64,000 bases of DNA from Pseudomonadota bacterium (GCA_020160755.1 JAIUPN010000014.1:62001-126000), one strand, 5' to 3'. Counted from the first letter of the stretch, positions 16,554 to 25,701 are shown. Made by a program: numbers and translations. The notes: a model not told the origin generated them from the sequence alone.

Positions 16554-17072
16554 TCAGGCCTGGCCAACCGGTGCGACCTCGCCCGCCTGTTCGGCCTCGA
16601 CCTGCTGGACCTGCTGCATGAACAGGCCATGGAAATCGATGGGTTCGAGCAGCAGCGGGGCGAAACCGCCGTCGCGGACCGCATCGGCGACGACGCGGCG
16701 CGCGAAGGGGAAAAGGATCCGCGGCGCTTCGGCGAGGAAGAAGGGCTGAAGCTGGTCATCGGGGACGTTGCGGACGCCGAACAGGCCGGCATATTTGAGG
16801 TCGATGACGAAGCTCGTGCCCTGGTCGGTCTTCGACGTCACGTCGATCTTCAGCGTCACTTCGTACAGATTTTCGCCCACGCTGTCGGCGGCGATGTTGA
16901 ACTGCACATCGACCTGCGGCGCGTCCTGCCACTGATAAACGGCGGGGGCGTTCGGGTTTTCGAACGACAGGTCCTTCACATATTGCGAAATCAGGCCGAT
17001 CGCCGGGCTCGTGTCTTCGCCGTTGGGCTGCAGGGCGGGATTGTTGATGTCGGCGCTGGTCTCGTCGGCCAT
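16554..17072 (-). CDS. secB: Protein-export chaperone SecB
   Basis: Tetrameric cytosolic chaperone that keeps preproteins unfolded and hands them to SecA. The 172-residue protein has the SecB core: ISQYVKDLSFENPNAP, a Val/Ile-rich sheet (VDVQFNIAADSVGENLYEVTLKI) and DLKYAGLFGVRNVPD, then LFPFARRVVADAVRDGGF. A 25-residue polar N-terminal and an acidic/Val-rich C-terminal tail are normal for alphaproteobacteria. Confidence 0.95.
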   Translation of the reverse strand: MADETSADINNPALQPNGEDTSPAIGLISQYVKDLSFENPNAPAVYQWQDAPQVDVQFNIAADSVGENLYEVTLKIDVTSKTDQGTSFVIDLKYAGLFGVRNVPDDQLQPFFLAEAPRILFPFARRVVADAVRDGGFAPLLLEPIDFHGLFMQQVQQVEAEQAGEVAPVGQA

Positions 17073-17102
17073 GATGAAGATGCTTTCGCTGGAAAGATGG
17101 AA

Positions 17103-17131
17103 ACAATATCCGCATCCGCGAGCCGTGTCGG
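17103..17131 (-). promoter_or_regulatory. Possible secB promoter
   Basis: Read on the minus strand, CCGACA (17131-17126) and TATTGT (17108-17103) are 17 bases apart and lie about 30 bases before the secB ATG. The -35 box matches only four of six consensus positions, so this is tentative. Confidence 0.35.
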
Positions 17132-17254
17132 GACCGCGGCGGACGGTTGCCGCGGCGCTTAGCAGCGCCCGGCGACCAGCACAATGGGGCCCCTATCCCG
17201 GCGGATAGTTAAGGCCGAATCGTTGACCCGCCGCGCGCCAGCGGCCATGGTCAT

Positions 17255-17283
17255 TTGAAACCGGCGCGCGTATCGCCTATGTA
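17255..17283 (+). promoter_or_regulatory. Predicted promoter of the Tim44-like gene operon
   Basis: TTGAAA at 17255-17260 and TATGTA at 17278-17283 are separated by exactly 17 bases. Transcription would start near 17290 and read the Tim44-like gene, mltA and the Smr gene. Confidence 0.5.
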
Positions 17284-17325
17284 TCAGTCAGATTGTTTCC
17301 GCTCTTCCGCATTGGACAGTTGCCC

Positions 17326-17988
17326 GTGACCGCTTTTTCGATCGTCCTGCTCGCCATGATTGCCGCCTTCCTGGGGATGCGGCTCTACTCGGTGCTCGGC
17401 AAGCGCACCGGGCATGAGCAGGAACCCGTGCTGCCGCGCGAGCGCACCGCCGCGGCGCCGGTCCGGCTCGACGAGAATGACGGGTCTCAGGCCGTTGCCG
17501 CCGCGCCCGCCGACACGTCGGGGCTCGTCTATGAACCCGCCGCCGAAGCCGGTCTTCGCCAGCTGCTCGCGACCGACCGCAATTTCGATGCCGGCCGCTT
17601 CATGGAAGGCGCCGAGGCGGCGTATCGCATGATCCTCGAAGCCTATTGGAAGGGCGATCGCGACACGCTGCGCGACCTGTGCGACGACGACAGCTACGAC
17701 GCCTTTGCCGAAGCGATCGCGGCGCGCGAGACACGTGGTGAAACGCTCGACAACCGCCTCGTCAGGATCGATTCGGCCAAGATCACCGCGGTCGAACTGA
17801 ACCGCGGTGAGGCGCGTGTCACCGTGCGCTACCATGCCGATATCAGCGCGGTGACCCGCGACGCCGACGGCAAGCTGATTGCCGGATCGATGAGCGACGC
17901 TTCGCAGACCGACGACCTCTGGACCTTCCGCCGCCAGATCGGCAGCAACGACCCCAATTGGGTGCTCGACGAAGCCGAATCGGCCTGA
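17326..17988 (+). CDS. Tim44/TimA-domain membrane-anchored protein
   Basis: A 220-residue protein with one N-terminal transmembrane helix (FSIVLLAMIAAFLGMRLYSVLG), a disordered linker rich in Arg/Pro/Ala, and a C-terminal Tim44-like domain (FMEGAEAAYRMILEAYWKGDRDTLRDL, then VRYHADISAVTRDADG and DLWTFRR). In mitochondria Tim44 tethers the import motor; bacterial homologues (TimA) are inner-membrane proteins of unclear role. The start is taken as GTG at 17326, matching where the helix begins; an in-frame TTG at 17293 would add 11 residues but falls at the predicted transcription start. Confidence 0.8.
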   Translation: MTAFSIVLLAMIAAFLGMRLYSVLGKRTGHEQEPVLPRERTAAAPVRLDENDGSQAVAAAPADTSGLVYEPAAEAGLRQLLATDRNFDAGRFMEGAEAAYRMILEAYWKGDRDTLRDLCDDDSYDAFAEAIAARETRGETLDNRLVRIDSAKITAVELNRGEARVTVRYHADISAVTRDADGKLIAGSMSDASQTDDLWTFRRQIGSNDPNWVLDEAESA

Positions 17989-17992
17989 TCGC

Positions 17993-19318
17993 ATGATCCG
18001 GGCGGTGGGGGCGCCGCGCGCGCGGGCTTTCGGATTCGCGCTCCTCGCTACCCTGCCGATACTTTCGGGATGCGCTTCGGTGGTCCCGGCGGCGGATAAT
18101 CGTCCCGCGACTGCAACCCCGGCACCCCCGCGCCCGACAGGGACGCCGCGTGTCTATGTGCCGCGGCCGTCCGAACGCCCCGGTCCCGCTGCGCAGCCGA
18201 TCCCCGCAACCCCGCGCGCGCCGCTGCCCGCGGCGGCGGTGCCCGCCGACGCGACGACCGCTGCAGCCAGCGGCGTGATCGCCGCTCCCGACTTCGCGAC
18301 GCTCGGCGTCTCCGCCGAACAGGCGGCGGCGGCGCTCGCCGCCTTCCGGCTCAGCTGCCCCTCGGTGCAGCGCCGCGCCGATGCGAGCGGCCTGACGCAG
18401 GGCGCCGACTGGACCGAAAGCTGCACCGCCGCGAGGAACTGGGCGGACACCGACGCGCTCGCCTTTTTCACCCGCTATTTCGGGACGGTGCAGGTCGGCG
18501 CGGGCAGCGCGTTTGTGACCGGCTATTATGAACCCGAAATCGCGGGCTCGCGCACGATGCGGCCGGGCTTTGACGTTCCTGTCTATCGACGCCCGACCGA
18601 CCTCGTCGAGGTCGACCTTGGCCAGTTCTCCGACGATCTGAAGGGCAGGAAGGTCCGCGGCCGGGTCGATGGCGGCAATCTCCTGCCCTATTATGACCGC
18701 GCGGCGATCGAGAGCGGCGCGCTCGCCGGGCAGGGGCTCGAAATTGCCTATGCCGCCGACGCGGCCGAATTCTTCTTCCTGCAAGTGCAGGGGTCGGGGC
18801 GCCTGCGGCTGCCCGACGGCGGCATCATGCGCATCGGCTATGATACGCAGAACGGGCGCGGTTATGTCGGCATCGGCAAGTTGCTGCTCGATCGCGGCGC
18901 GTTGCAGCGCGGGCAGGCGTCGATGCAGGGCATCCTCGATTACCTCCGCGCCGACCCGGTTCGCGGCGCGGCGGTGATGAACGAGAATCCGAGCTGGGTC
19001 TTCTTTCGCGAACTCACCGGCCCCGGCCCGCTCGGGGCATTGGGCGTGCCCGTCACCGGGCGTGCGAGCGTCGCCGCCGATCCCAAATATGTGCCGCTTG
19101 GCGCCCCCGTCTTCCTCTCGCTCGACCGCGCCGAACCCAATGGTCTCTGGATCGCGCAGGACACCGGCGGCGCGATCAAGGGCGCGAACCGCTTCGACAG
19201 CTTCTGGGGCGCGGGCGACGATGCGCGCGCGATCGCCGGGGGCATGGCGGCGCGCGGTTCGGCGCTGCTCTTGCTGCCGCGCGCCAGCATCGCGCGGCTG
19301 ATTCCGCCGGCCGGCTGA
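17993..19318 (+). CDS. mltA: Membrane-bound lytic murein transglycosylase A
   Basis: Cleaves the MurNAc-GlcNAc bond of peptidoglycan forming 1,6-anhydro ends. The 441-residue precursor has a lipoprotein signal (lipobox LSGC near residue 27), a Pro/Ala-rich linker, the MltA domain (FFTRYFGTVQVG...TGYYEPEIAGSR) and the C-terminal 3D domain with its three aspartates in AQDTGGAIKGANRFDSFWG. It begins 4 bases after the Tim44-like gene and ends 6 bases before the Smr gene, so it is in the middle of an operon. Confidence 0.95.
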   Translation: MIRAVGAPRARAFGFALLATLPILSGCASVVPAADNRPATATPAPPRPTGTPRVYVPRPSERPGPAAQPIPATPRAPLPAAAVPADATTAAASGVIAAPDFATLGVSAEQAAAALAAFRLSCPSVQRRADASGLTQGADWTESCTAARNWADTDALAFFTRYFGTVQVGAGSAFVTGYYEPEIAGSRTMRPGFDVPVYRRPTDLVEVDLGQFSDDLKGRKVRGRVDGGNLLPYYDRAAIESGALAGQGLEIAYAADAAEFFFLQVQGSGRLRLPDGGIMRIGYDTQNGRGYVGIGKLLLDRGALQRGQASMQGILDYLRADPVRGAAVMNENPSWVFFRELTGPGPLGALGVPVTGRASVAADPKYVPLGAPVFLSLDRAEPNGLWIAQDTGGAIKGANRFDSFWGAGDDARAIAGGMAARGSALLLLPRASIARLIPPAG

Positions 19319-19324
19319 GCCTGC

Positions 19325-19900
19325 ATGCCGCGGCGTCTCGCCCCCGAGGAAAGTGCGCTGTGGAAGAAGGTCGCAGCGACGGTAAAGCCACTACCCAGGG
19401 CGAAGGCGCCGCTCGCGCCCGCCGCGCCGCCGACCGTAAGCCCGCCGAAACCGACCCCGCGCAGTACCGCCGCCCCCGCCGCCGCGCCGCGGGCGTCCGC
19501 GAAACTGCCGCCGCCGCGGCGGACGCATCAAGCCGCGACGCTCGACGGGCATTGGGACCGCCGCCTGCGCAAGGGGCTGGTTCGCCCCGACCTCAGCATC
19601 GACCTGCACGGCCATACGCTGGTTTCAGCGCAGGCGCTGCTCGACGAGGCGATCGGACGCGGGCTGATGCGCGGCGCGCGGGTGTTGCTGGTGGTCGCGG
19701 GGCGGCTGCGCCCCGGCGCCGACCGCCTGCCGCAGATGCATGGCGACCCGCGCCCGCGCGGCGCGATCCGCGCGTCGCTGCCCGACTGGCTCGCTTACTC
19801 GCCCCACGCCGACCAGATCGTCGCGCTGCGCCCCGCGCATATCAGCCACGGCGGCGCGGGGGCGGTGTATGTCATCCTGCGCCGGACGAGAGACGATTAG
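19325..19900 (+). CDS. Smr-domain protein
   Basis: The 191-residue protein has a basic, Pro/Ala-rich N-terminal half and a C-terminal Smr (MutS2-related) domain, seen as LSIDLHGHTLVSAQALLDEAI followed by RVLLVVAGRLRPG. Smr domains are DNA or RNA endonucleases or binding modules; the DLHG motif typical for nuclease-active members is present. The usual HGRG..GVLR loop is changed and extended here (ADRLPQMHGDPRPRGAIRASL). Placement after mltA is common in sphingomonads as far as I recall. Confidence 0.85.
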   Translation: MPRRLAPEESALWKKVAATVKPLPRAKAPLAPAAPPTVSPPKPTPRSTAAPAAAPRASAKLPPPRRTHQAATLDGHWDRRLRKGLVRPDLSIDLHGHTLVSAQALLDEAIGRGLMRGARVLLVVAGRLRPGADRLPQMHGDPRPRGAIRASLPDWLAYSPHADQIVALRPAHISHGGAGAVYVILRRTRDD

Positions 19901-19909
19901 GAGCGCGGA

Positions 19910-21043
19910 TCAGGCAAGGGCGCGGATCAGGATGCCCTGATAGATAGCGGTCAGCGTGCGCAGATCCTGAACCGCGACCGCCTCGTCGAGCTTGTGCATC
20001 GTGGCATTGGTCAGCCCGAATTCGACGACCGGGCAAAGCGCGTGGAGGAAGCGTGCGTCGGACGTGCCGCCCGTCGTCGACATTTCGGGGGTCACGCCGG
20101 TCTCGGCGTGGATCGCTTCGGCGACGAGCGCCGACAGGTCGCCCGGCGGGGTCAGGAAGGCTTCGCCCGAAATCTTGCCGACGACCCTCGCGTTCGGTTC
20201 GACATCGTGCGCGATGCGTTCGACCATCGCGACGAGGTCGGCGCCGCGATGCCGGTCGTTGAAGCGGATCGACAGCCGCGCGCGCGCAGAGGCGGGGATG
20301 ACGTTGGTCGCGCCATTGCCGACCTCGATATCGGTGAATTCGATGTTCGACGGCTGGAACCAGTCGGTCCCCGCATCGAGGCTGACCGTATCGATCGCCG
20401 TCAGTATCTTGACCAGCTTCGGGATCGGATTGTCGGCGAGGTGCGGATAGGCGACGTGGCCCTGCGTCCCCGGCACGTCGATCCAGATATTGACCGACCC
20501 GCGCCGCCCGATCTTCACCATGTCGCCGAGCTTGCTCACCGACGTGGGTTCGCCGACGACGATCATGTCGGGCTTCACGCCGCGCGCGTCCATATGCTCC
20601 ATCAGCGCGCGCGTGCCGAAGATCGCGGGGCCTTCCTCGTCGCCGGTGATGATCAGACTGATCGTGCCCGCTTCGGCCGGCGTCGCGGCGGCGGCGGCGA
20701 CAAAGGCAGCGATCGAACCCTTCATGTCGACCGCACCGCGCCCGTAGAGCAGCTCGCCGCGAATCTCGGGCGCGAAGGCGTCGCCGGTCCAGCCGACGCC
20801 CGGCGGCACGACGTCGAGGTGCCCGGCAAAGCCGAAATGCTTCGGCCCCTTGCCCGTGCGCACCGCGAGCAGATTTTCGACCGGTCCATCGGGTTCGATG
20901 CCGTCGATGAAGCGCTCGACGGTGAAGCCGAGCGGGGTGAGCGCGGCTTCGAGCGCGTCGAATACCGCGCCGGTGGCGGGGGTGACGCTCGGCGCGGCGA
21001 TCAGCGCCCTGGCCAGTTCGACGGGATCGACATGATGGGTCAT
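19910..21043 (-). CDS. dapE: Succinyl-diaminopimelate desuccinylase
   Basis: M20-family zinc hydrolase of lysine/diaminopimelate synthesis, giving LL-DAP for peptidoglycan. The 377-residue protein shows the metal motifs FAGHLDVVPPG, GAVDMKGSIAAF, TGDEEGPAIFGT and the late histidine region FGLTNATMHKLDEAV. The inner dimerisation domain includes ARARLSIRFNDRH. It converges on the Smr gene with only 9 bases between stops and no terminator between them. Confidence 0.96.
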   Translation of the reverse strand: MTHHVDPVELARALIAAPSVTPATGAVFDALEAALTPLGFTVERFIDGIEPDGPVENLLAVRTGKGPKHFGFAGHLDVVPPGVGWTGDAFAPEIRGELLYGRGAVDMKGSIAAFVAAAAATPAEAGTISLIITGDEEGPAIFGTRALMEHMDARGVKPDMIVVGEPTSVSKLGDMVKIGRRGSVNIWIDVPGTQGHVAYPHLADNPIPKLVKILTAIDTVSLDAGTDWFQPSNIEFTDIEVGNGATNVIPASARARLSIRFNDRHRGADLVAMVERIAHDVEPNARVVGKISGEAFLTPPGDLSALVAEAIHAETGVTPEMSTTGGTSDARFLHALCPVVEFGLTNATMHKLDEAVAVQDLRTLTAIYQGILIRALA

Positions 21044-21139
21044 GCCGCTCCCTTACTCCCTCGCGCTGCGGCAAGTCGAGGCTTTGCATCGCGCCGCCTT
21101 TGTGCGAAACAAAGGCAGAACAAGTTCATGAGGACTGCG

Positions 21140-21607
21140 ATGCCCAAGCTCGATCTCGATACCATCCCGCAGACGAACACCACCGGCTATCCCGCGCCAT
21201 ATGATGCGCCCGTGCAGGGCCGCTGGTATCGCCGTCTTGCGCCGCCCACGGGGCTCAGCGATTTCGCCGCGAGCCACGTCGTGCTCAAACCCGGCGCCTG
21301 GTCGTCGCAGCGCCACTGGCACGACGGCGAGGACGAGATGCTGGTGATGATTTCGGGCGAAGCGGTGCTGGTCGAGGATGACGGACGCCATCCGATGCGC
21401 CCGGGCGACATCGCGGTCTGGCCGAAGGGGAGCACCAACGGTCATCACTTGGTCAACGAATCGGGTGCTGACTGTGTTTTCGTCGCGCTGGGCGGCGGCA
21501 AGAAATATGATACCGGCGGCGGCTATTCGGACATCGACATGATGTTCACGCCCGACGGCTATTTCCACAAGGACGGCTCGCCCTATCCGACGTCGCGGAT
21601 TCCCTAG
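21140..21607 (+). CDS. Cupin-domain protein
   Basis: A 155-residue single-domain cupin: SQRHWHDGEDEMLVMISGEAV carries the first metal-binding histidines and glutamate, and HPMRPGDIAVWPKG and NGHHLVN the second motif. The family binds a metal and includes dioxygenases and sugar isomerases; the substrate cannot be told from sequence. The start at 21140 has GAGGACTGCG in front; an ATG at 21128 would add four residues. Its stop codon overlaps that of the convergent gene. Confidence 0.8.
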   Translation: MPKLDLDTIPQTNTTGYPAPYDAPVQGRWYRRLAPPTGLSDFAASHVVLKPGAWSSQRHWHDGEDEMLVMISGEAVLVEDDGRHPMRPGDIAVWPKGSTNGHHLVNESGADCVFVALGGGKKYDTGGGYSDIDMMFTPDGYFHKDGSPYPTSRIP

Positions 21608-22248
21608 AGGATCCGGAAGCTCAGCAGCGTGAAACGCGCCGGCGCGGTTGCATAGACGCCGTGGCCGCGCGCCGCCGTGGATCCGAAGACCAGCCCGATG
21701 CGATCGATGTCGGCGAGCGCCGCCTGCAGTGCGGTGGGGTTGGATCCGGCGGTGCGGCCCTGGACCGAAATCCAGTCCGGATCGTCGAGCCGCACGCTGA
21801 TTTCATATTCGCCCGGCGCGATCTCGCGTACCGTCGTGTCTGGCGCATACCAGCGGAAATATTCGTACCGCCCCTTCGCGCTCCAATTGTCGCCGCGGCG
21901 CTGGAAATAGAGCGAGACAGTGCCGCGAAGTTCGGGCCTTTCCTGCGGCACGAAGCGCGTGCCCGCACGTGCGTCGACGCGGTAGCGCACGACGATGCGC
22001 GACGTCGGTGCGACCGGGCCGGGGCGGAAGGTGACATAATGGACATGCCCCGCTTCGCGGCTGCCGACCGGAAAATTGAACGACCAGCCGCTGCGTGTCG
22101 GCTGCGGGCGTAGCGGCATTCCCTGTGAGTAATTCTTGCCGCGGATGATCGGGCCGATCTCCCAGCTCGCGGCGTTCTGCGCTGCGGCCGGGCCGGCGCC
22201 GGCGAGCAGGGTGAGGGCGGTCAGGGCGGCGAGGGCATGTGTCTGCAT
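21604..22248 (-). CDS. Secreted protein of unknown function
   Basis: A 214-residue protein with a clear Sec signal peptide (MQTHALAALTALTLLAGAGP, cleavage after AAA-Q). The mature part is rich in strands and aromatic residues (SGWSFNFPVGSREAGHVHYVTF; VSLYFQRRGDNWS; YEYFRWYAPD) and ends in a strand (ARFTLLSFRIL), giving a beta-sandwich impression like carbohydrate-binding modules. I do not recognise a family. Its stop codon shares a CTAG with the cupin stop. Confidence 0.65.
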   Translation of the reverse strand: MQTHALAALTALTLLAGAGPAAAQNAASWEIGPIIRGKNYSQGMPLRPQPTRSGWSFNFPVGSREAGHVHYVTFRPGPVAPTSRIVVRYRVDARAGTRFVPQERPELRGTVSLYFQRRGDNWSAKGRYEYFRWYAPDTTVREIAPGEYEISVRLDDPDWISVQGRTAGSNPTALQAALADIDRIGLVFGSTAARGHGVYATAPARFTLLSFRIL

Positions 22249-22317
22249 CGGCGCGCCTTAGCAGATTTGGGTGGCCGCGTCGTGAACGGGCGGTTCAGCA
22301 CGGCGACAACCGGCCGT

Positions 22318-22989
22318 TCAGCCCTCGACCGGACCCTCGAATTTTTCGATCACCCAATCCTCGGCCTGCGCGCCGCCGATCCATTCCTGCATGCACGGAT
22401 AGCTGATCACCGCCTGCGCATAAGCGGCGGCGAAGCGGGGGAGCGGGATCGAGTAGGTGATGAAGCGCGTGACGACGGGCGCGAACATGATGTCGGCGGC
22501 CGACCAGTTGCCGAAGAGGAAATCGCCTTCGCCGCCGAAACGTGCGCGCGCCTCGGCCCAGATCTGGAAGATGCGGATGACATCGGCCTGCACTTCGGGG
22601 AGCAGCTCGGCGGGGGGATAGATGCGGCGGATGTTCATGCTGTGGTTGCGGCGGAGCGCGGCAAAGCTCGAGTGCATTTCGGCGGCCATCGACCGTGCCA
22701 TCGCACGCGCGGGCAGGCCGTCGGGCCAATAGCCCTTCGTTCCGCCGGTCTTTTCATTGAGATAGTCGATGATCGCGAGGCTGTCCCACACGACGATATC
22801 GTCGCCGTCCCACAGGATCGGCACCTTGCCGCCCGACGGCGCGAACTCGTCGCCCTCGCGCCGGTTCGACCAGTCCTCATCGTAAAGCGGGACGGTGACT
22901 TCCTCGAACGGCAGGCCGCTATGCTTGACCGCGAGCCAGCCGCGCAGACTCCAGCTTGAATAGGCCTTGTTGCCGAGAAACAGTTTCAT
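22318..22989 (-). CDS. Glutathione S-transferase family protein
   Basis: The 223-residue protein has a thioredoxin-like N-terminal domain (MKLFLGNKAYSSWSLRGWLA, with the Ser-rich site after the first strand, and KVPILWDGDDIVVWDSLAI giving the cis-Pro and the SNAIL-like segment) and an all-helical C-terminal domain (FPLPRF-like AYAQAVISYPCMQEWIG). The family conjugates or reduces with glutathione; the substrate is unknown. A REP-like hairpin separates it from engB. Confidence 0.85.
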   Translation of the reverse strand: MKLFLGNKAYSSWSLRGWLAVKHSGLPFEEVTVPLYDEDWSNRREGDEFAPSGGKVPILWDGDDIVVWDSLAIIDYLNEKTGGTKGYWPDGLPARAMARSMAAEMHSSFAALRRNHSMNIRRIYPPAELLPEVQADVIRIFQIWAEARARFGGEGDFLFGNWSAADIMFAPVVTRFITYSIPLPRFAAAYAQAVISYPCMQEWIGGAQAEDWVIEKFEGPVEG

Positions 22990-23002
22990 AGGGTCTCCTT
23001 GG

Positions 23003-23027
23003 CCCCACCCTCAAGGGGAGGGAGGAA
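23003..23027. repeat. REP-like palindromic element
   Basis: CCCCACCCTCAAGGGGAGGGAGG forms a short hairpin in the gap between the GST start and the engB stop. The core CCCTCnnGGGGAGGG is shared with the two copies at 31.1-31.3 kb, suggesting a dispersed intergenic repeat of this genome. Confidence 0.5.
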
Positions 23028-23031
23028 AAGG

Positions 23032-23694
23032 TCAACTCTCGACCGCTTCCAGCACCGCGGTGCGCAGCTCGGCGATGCCCATACCCTTTTCGCTGCTCGT
23101 CGCGATCACCTGCGGGTGCGCGGCGGGGTGCTTGCGCGCTTCGGCCTCGGTCGCGGCCTGTACCGCTTCGAGTTCGGTCGCCTTGATCTTGTCGGCCTTG
23201 GTGAGGACGAGGCGATAGCTGACCGCCGCGGTGTCGAGCATTTCGAGCACGTCGCGGTCGACGTCCTTGATCCCGTGGCGGCTGTCGATCAGCACCAGCG
23301 TGCGTTTCAGCACTGCGCGCCCGCGCAGATAGTCGTTGATCAGGAAGCGCCATTTCTTGACGACATCCTTCGGCGCCTTGGCAAAGCCGTAACCGGGCAT
23401 GTCGACAAGGCGGAAGATCAGCGGATTCTCGCCGACGTCGAAATAGTTGAGCTCCTGCGTTCGCCCCGGCGTGACCGAGGTGCGGGCAAGCCCGTTGCGG
23501 TTCGTCAGCGCGTTGAGCAGCGACGACTTGCCGACGTTCGAGCGGCCCGCGAACGCGATCTCGGGCACGCTCGGCACCGGCAGATGCTGGAGCGCGGGCG
23601 CCGATTTCAGGAACGTGATCGGTCCCGAAAACAGCTTGCGCGCGCGCTCCGCCCGTTCGGGGTCGGCCCCCGGATCGAGTTCGGTATCGCTCAC
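23032..23694 (-). CDS. engB: Ribosome biogenesis GTP-binding protein EngB (YsxC/YihA)
   Basis: Essential GTPase needed for cell division and large-subunit assembly. The 220-residue protein carries G1 AFAGRSNVGKSSLLNALTNR, G3 VDMPGYGFAKAP, G4 VLTKADKIKA and the G5 IATSSEKGMG. The start is GTG at 23694, where the yidC stop overlaps (GTGA), so it is coupled to yidC. The open frame further upstream is a shadow of yidC. Confidence 0.95.
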   Translation of the reverse strand: MSDTELDPGADPERAERARKLFSGPITFLKSAPALQHLPVPSVPEIAFAGRSNVGKSSLLNALTNRNGLARTSVTPGRTQELNYFDVGENPLIFRLVDMPGYGFAKAPKDVVKKWRFLINDYLRGRAVLKRTLVLIDSRHGIKDVDRDVLEMLDTAAVSYRLVLTKADKIKATELEAVQAATEAEARKHPAAHPQVIATSSEKGMGIAELRTAVLEAVES

Positions 23695-25445
23695 TTCGCT
23701 ACGGCCGCCTTCAGCGCCGGGAACTTGCGGTACATCCACTGCTGCTGCGCGATCGACAGCAGGTTGTTGGTGATCCAGTACAGCAGCAGGCCCGCCGCGA
23801 ACGGCGCCATGATGAACATGAACAGCCAGGGCATGATCTTGAACACCTGCTGCTGCACGGGGTCGGTCGCCTGCGGGTTCAGACGGAACTGCAGGAACAT
23901 CGTGATGCCGAGGATCACCGCGAGGATGCCGATCGAGAGAATCGACGGCGGGGTGAAGGGCAGCAAGCCGAACAGGTTCAGGATGTGCAGCGGGTCGGGC
24001 GCCGACAGATCCTTGATCCACAGGATGAACGGCTGGTGCCGCATTTCGATCGCCAGCATCAGCACCTTGTACAGCGCATAGAAGATCGGAATCTGGATCA
24101 GGATCGGCAGACAGCCGGCGAGCGGATTGATCTTCTCGTCCTTGTAGAGCTTCATCAGCTCCTGCTGCTGCTTCGGTTTGTCGTCCTTGTAGCGTTCCTG
24201 CAGCGCCTTCATCTTCGGCTGGACGAGGCGCATCTGCGCCATCGAGCCGAACTGGCGCTGTGCGATCGGGAACATCAGCGCGCGGATGATCAGCGTCAGC
24301 GCCATGATCGCGAGGCCGAAATTGCCGAGCTGCTGGAACAGCCAGTGCAGCAGTTTGAAGATCGGCACTTCGAAAAATTCGAACCAGCCCCAGTCGATCG
24401 CGTTCGACAGGCGGGGGATTCCCTGATCGTCCTGATATTTCGACAGGATCTCGACTTCCTTCGCGCCGGCGAAGATGCGGCTGGTCGTCGTGACCTGCTT
24501 GCCGGGCGCCACCTGTGTGAAGTCGCGCGCAAACAGGGTCTGGTAATTGTTCGCCGCGGGCGAGCTGATCGCCGCGGTCACGCGCTCGCCCTTTGCGGGG
24601 ACGATCGCGGCGAGCCAATATTTGTCGGTGAAGCCGAGCCAGCCCGCCGAATTGTAGCGCACGGTGCGGTTCGGGGCTTCCTCGACATCGTCATAATCGG
24701 TGTCGAACACCGACTTGCCGTCGAGATAGCCCGTCGGGCCGATGTGGATCGTCCAGCTGTCCTGTTCGTGCGGATCGGTCGGCTTGCCAAGGCGGTCGAT
24801 CAACGCGAAGCTGCTCGCGCTCACCGGCGCGGCGCCGGTGTTGGCGATCGTCTGCTTCGCGGTGATCAGGTAGTTCGCGTCGACGCTGTACTCGATGCGG
24901 AAGGTCTGGCCGGTCGTGTTCGCCCAGCTCAGCGTCACCGGGGTCGCCGGAGTCAGCTTCGTCCCGGTCGCGGTCCAGACGGTGTTTGCGTTCGGGACCG
25001 CGATGCCCTGTGCCGCCCAGCCGATGCTGGCGAAATAGGCGGCCGGCGTCCCGCCCGGCGCGAACAGGCGCACCGCGGGCGAATCCTTCTTGATCGTCTG
25101 GCGATATTTGGTGAGCGTGATGTCGTCGATGCGCGCGCCGACGAGGTTGATCGACCCCTTGATCTCGGACGTTTCGATCGGGATGCGCTTGCCCTCGGCC
25201 AGCACGGCATCGACCGGGCGGATCGTCGTGCTCGCAGGCGCTGCGGGCGCGCCGGGCGTCGGCAACGCGCTCGGCTGGCCCTGCGCTGCCGGGGTGGCGG
25301 CGGGGGCGCCGTTGGCGCCGGCAACCGTCTTGGTCACATCGGGTTTATCGGGCGTCGGAAAGAATTTCTCCGAAACGAAGTTCCAGCCGATCAGAATGGC
25401 TACCGACAGCAAAATCGCCGCGATCATGTTACGCTTGTCGTCCAC
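23691..25445 (-). CDS. yidC: Membrane protein insertase YidC
   Basis: Inserts and folds inner-membrane proteins, alone or with SecYEG. The 584-residue protein has the first transmembrane segment (MIAAILLSVAILIGWNFVSEKF), a Gly/Ala/Pro linker, the large periplasmic beta-domain and the conserved C-terminal core (WLFQQLGNFGLAIMALTLII... IPIFYALYKVLMLAIEMRHQPF... GLLLYWITNNLLSIAQQ). The start codon is GTG. It is part of rpmH-rnpA-yidD-yidC-engB. Confidence 0.97.
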   Translation of the reverse strand: MDDKRNMIAAILLSVAILIGWNFVSEKFFPTPDKPDVTKTVAGANGAPAATPAAQGQPSALPTPGAPAAPASTTIRPVDAVLAEGKRIPIETSEIKGSINLVGARIDDITLTKYRQTIKKDSPAVRLFAPGGTPAAYFASIGWAAQGIAVPNANTVWTATGTKLTPATPVTLSWANTTGQTFRIEYSVDANYLITAKQTIANTGAAPVSASSFALIDRLGKPTDPHEQDSWTIHIGPTGYLDGKSVFDTDYDDVEEAPNRTVRYNSAGWLGFTDKYWLAAIVPAKGERVTAAISSPAANNYQTLFARDFTQVAPGKQVTTTSRIFAGAKEVEILSKYQDDQGIPRLSNAIDWGWFEFFEVPIFKLLHWLFQQLGNFGLAIMALTLIIRALMFPIAQRQFGSMAQMRLVQPKMKALQERYKDDKPKQQQELMKLYKDEKINPLAGCLPILIQIPIFYALYKVLMLAIEMRHQPFILWIKDLSAPDPLHILNLFGLLPFTPPSILSIGILAVILGITMFLQFRLNPQATDPVQQQVFKIMPWLFMFIMAPFAAGLLLYWITNNLLSIAQQQWMYRKFPALKAAVAK

Positions 25446-25488
25446 GCTCTTCGGTCTCTCTTCGTCTCAAAATGTCGGGGATGGCGCC

Positions 25489-25701
25489 TTACGGCACCGG
25501 GTCGTGGCCGTGGCCGCCCCAAGGATGGCAGCGCAATAGCCGCTTTGTCGCCAGCCAGCCACCCTTGATCGCACCGTGGCGCTGGAGCGCGGTGATCGCA
25601 TAGGCGCTGCACGACGGTGAATAGCGGCAGGTGGGGGGCAGGATACGCGACGGGCCGATTTGCCAGCCGCGCGCGATCAGGATCAGCAGCTTCGCGATCA
25701 T
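25489..25701 (-). CDS. yidD: Membrane protein insertion efficiency factor YidD
   Basis: A 70-residue protein with the complete family signature: ILPPTCRYSPSCSAYAITAL with three spaced cysteines, then RHGAIKGGWLATKRLLRCHP and the C-terminal WGGHGHDPVP. An amphipathic N-terminal helix (MIAKLLILIARGWQIG) mediates membrane association. The ATG overlaps the rnpA stop (ATGA). Confidence 0.95.
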   Translation of the reverse strand: MIAKLLILIARGWQIGPSRILPPTCRYSPSCSAYAITALQRHGAIKGGWLATKRLLRCHPWGGHGHDPVP

